From: Candidatus Latescibacterota bacterium
Lineage (GTDB): Bacteria > Latescibacterota > UBA2968 > UBA8231
Direction of reading: 5' to 3'
NCBI GenBank assembly: GCA_022825185.1
Contig: JAJDYK010000132.1
Coordinates: forward strand, 1 to 25,127
Length of the DNA stretch: 25,127 nucleotides
The notes under the pieces are model-generated. The model did not search any database and was not told the origin of the DNA. It saw nothing but the letters and a program-made list of their open reading frames with translations. Position 1 is the stretch's first letter. The number at the start of each line of letters is the position of its first letter. Both the position numbers and the translations under genes were made by a program. Shown piece by piece: positions 23,881 to 25,127 of the stretch.

Positions 23881-25127
23881 TCACCTCGGGATTTGTAAGG
23901 TCGTGCCCGCCAGCAGCGTCTCCGAGAGGCCGATGTTGTTCTGGCGGGCAATAGCGCTGGGAGCGAGGCCGAATTTGCGGGCGATGCTGTGTAGCGTATC
24001 GCCCGTGACTACGGTGTAAAACTGCGTTTGTTCGTTGGCCACGGTTAGCTGTTGACCAGGTTTAATCCGTTCGGTTTCAAGACCGTTCCAAGCCTGCAAG
24101 TCGGTGACGCTAACCGAAAAGCGCCGGGCTAACTCCCACAGCGTATCGCCCGACTGCACCGTGTACATTTCGCCGCCTTTCAGCACCGTTCGGACACTAG
24201 GCTGCGGTCGCACCACCAATTCCTGACCGGGTTTGATCCGTTCGGTTTCAAGACCGTTCCACGCCTGTAAGTCGGGGACGCTGACTGCAAAACGCCGGGC
24301 TAACTCCCACAGCGTATCGCCCGACTGCACCGTGTACATTTCGCCGCTTTTCAAGGCTCTTCCTTGCTTAGCCCTCGGAGCGGCCGAGATCGGGATATAG
24401 AGCACCTGCCGCGGTCGGATGAAATTGGGGTTTCTCAGGCTATTGGCCGCGGCAATGACTCGCGTAGAAACGCCAAAAGTCTGGGCGATGCCAGAGATCG
24501 TATCGCCGCGCTGCACCCGGTACTGATGGACCGCGGCCTTCTGCGGGATCGGCAGACTGGCGTACTGGTCGAGCAAGAGCTGGCGCTTGCCGGGCGGCAC
24601 TCGCAGCGTATAAGACGAGCGGTGCCCTGGCGGCGTGATGTCTTGGCGCAGCTCGGGGTTGAGGTCGTGCAACACTTGGCGTTCGATGCCCAAGAGCTGG
24701 GCCGCTGCTTTCAGATCTACATACGGCCAGTCTGCGGGCAGACCTACTTCCTCGTATGTAAAGGCTGGCTCTTCGGCTTGGGGTTCAAAACCGAAAAGCT
24801 GGGGATCCTTGGCGATGATGGTCGCGGCCATAAAAAGCGGCACGTAATTTTTCGTTTCGCGGGGCAGATCGAGTTGCCAGTAGTCGTTGGTGCCGGAGCG
24901 GGCAATGGTCCGGCGGACTCGTCCTGGCCCGGCGTTGTACGCGGCTAGGGCCAAGCGCCAGTCGCCGAACTCCTCCTTGAGTTTTCCTAGGTACCGGACA
25001 GCAGCCTCGGTCGCCTTGATCGGGTCGCGCCGCTCGTCGATCCAATGGTCAATCTTGAGGTTCTCCTCAACGGCAGTCTTCTTCATAAACTGCCACAACC
25101 CCACCGCTCGCGACCGCGAATAGGCCC
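23881..25127 (-). CDS. MltD-like lytic transglycosylase with four LysM domains; 5' end outside window
   Basis: The reading frame enters from the right edge as AYSRSRAVGLWQFM, the conserved family 1 lytic transglycosylase motif, so the true start and the catalytic Glu upstream of it are not visible. YLGKLKEEFGDW and ALAAYNAGPGRVRRT complete the SLT domain. An MltD-type linker follows, with DLKAAAQLLG and LNPELRQDITPP. Four LysM domains then begin at YRVQRGDT, YTVQSGDTLWELA (twice) and YTVVTGDTLHSIA. LysM binds peptidoglycan, and the enzyme cleaves glycan strands to 1,6-anhydromuropeptides in the periplasm. It is the first visible gene of the mreD-mrdA-rodA operon, with a 1-bp gap to mreD. A hydrolase in that position is uncommon. 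At least 415 residues are in view. Confidence 0.93.
   Translation of the reverse strand, partial: AYSRSRAVGLWQFMKKTAVEENLKIDHWIDERRDPIKATEAAVRYLGKLKEEFGDWRLALAAYNAGPGRVRRTIARSGTNDYWQLDLPRETKNYVPLFMAATIIAKDPQLFGFEPQAEEPAFTYEEVGLPADWPYVDLKAAAQLLGIERQVLHDLNPELRQDITPPGHRSSYTLRVPPGKRQLLLDQYASLPIPQKAAVHQYRVQRGDTISGIAQTFGVSTRVIAAANSLRNPNFIRPRQVLYIPISAAPRAKQGRALKSGEMYTVQSGDTLWELARRFAVSVPDLQAWNGLETERIKPGQELVVRPQPSVRTVLKGGEMYTVQSGDTLWELARRFSVSVTDLQAWNGLETERIKPGQQLTVANEQTQFYTVVTGDTLHSIARKFGLAPSAIARQNNIGLSETLLAGTTLQIPR
24061..24352 (-). repeat. Duplicated LysM-coding unit (171-bp spacing)
   Basis: Two stretches, 24061-24181 and 24232-24352, are about 92% identical over 121 bp by my alignment (about nine differences), with a fully identical core of over 40 bp. 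They encode LysM domains 2 and 3, which differ at only a few residues. Domains 1 and 4 are much more diverged, so the middle pair arose by a recent in-frame duplication of 57 codons. Confidence 0.9.

Noticed and set aside
23412..23951. Extended N-terminus for MreD
   Set aside because: The extra residues overlap the coding sequence of the transglycosylase and are arginine-rich. The ATG at 23879 has a good ribosome-binding site and starts the membrane protein proper.

Overview
The window looks like a GC-rich, Gram-negative bacterial chromosome segment, about 58% GC by eye. It holds no tRNA, rRNA, CRISPR array, insertion sequence or phage gene that I can recognise. Three things suggest the FCB group, perhaps Latescibacterota or a relative. 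A secreted protein carries a C-terminal FlgD/T9SS-type domain with a YPNPFN start, it also has plant-type leucine-rich repeats with a LamG domain, and there is a choline-sulfatase-like enzyme nearby. The phylum is an inference. The double-membrane envelope is better supported, by a lipoprotein, an MltD-like lytic transglycosylase and an elongasome.

Region 1 (1-4423, minus strand) is a tightly packed envelope-polysaccharide operon. Its order of transcription is a YyaL-like lipoprotein, an RmlD-type sugar-nucleotide reductase, a DPM1-like family 2 glycosyltransferase, and an unusual fusion of a WbbL-like glycosyltransferase to the membrane half of a polyprenyl glycosylphosphotransferase. The fusion gene runs off the left edge. 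An aldo/keto reductase (plus strand, 4581-5564) diverges from this operon and converges on the LRR-LamG secreted protein (minus strand, to about 7680).

Region 2 (7724-13874, minus strand) holds a CmoB-like methyltransferase, two large multi-span GT-C-like membrane proteins, a TIGR02206/YwaF-like membrane protein and a class I-type PPK2. The DPM1-like enzyme of region 1 could make the lipid-linked sugar that GT-C enzymes use, which would connect regions 1 and 2.

Region 3 (14020-18191) holds a cytoplasmic sulfatase. Its 3' end overlaps an uncharacterised membrane protein, which follows mazG. MazG is separated from a ParA/Soj ATPase by the only long non-coding stretch (about 370 bp). That stretch has a very AT-rich block, a plausible sigma-70 promoter and hairpins. 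No parB follows parA. Instead comes a PspF-like sigma-54 activator without a receiver domain, behind its own good sigma-70 promoter.

Region 4 (19336-25127, minus strand) is a cell-elongation operon in the transcribed order LysM lytic transglycosylase (5' end outside the window), mreD, mrdA (PBP2), rodA, periplasmic TPR protein. The genes abut or overlap. A peptidoglycan hydrolase sits directly before mreD, where mreC is usually found.

The genes are packed so closely that three convergent pairs have a 1-bp gap, a 1-bp gap and a 52-bp overlap, leaving no room for intrinsic terminators. I found no clear novel defence or mobile system. The strongest unusual items are the GT2-phosphotransferase fusion, the hydrolase-containing elongasome operon, the parA/activator locus with its structured leader, and recent in-gene repeat duplications.
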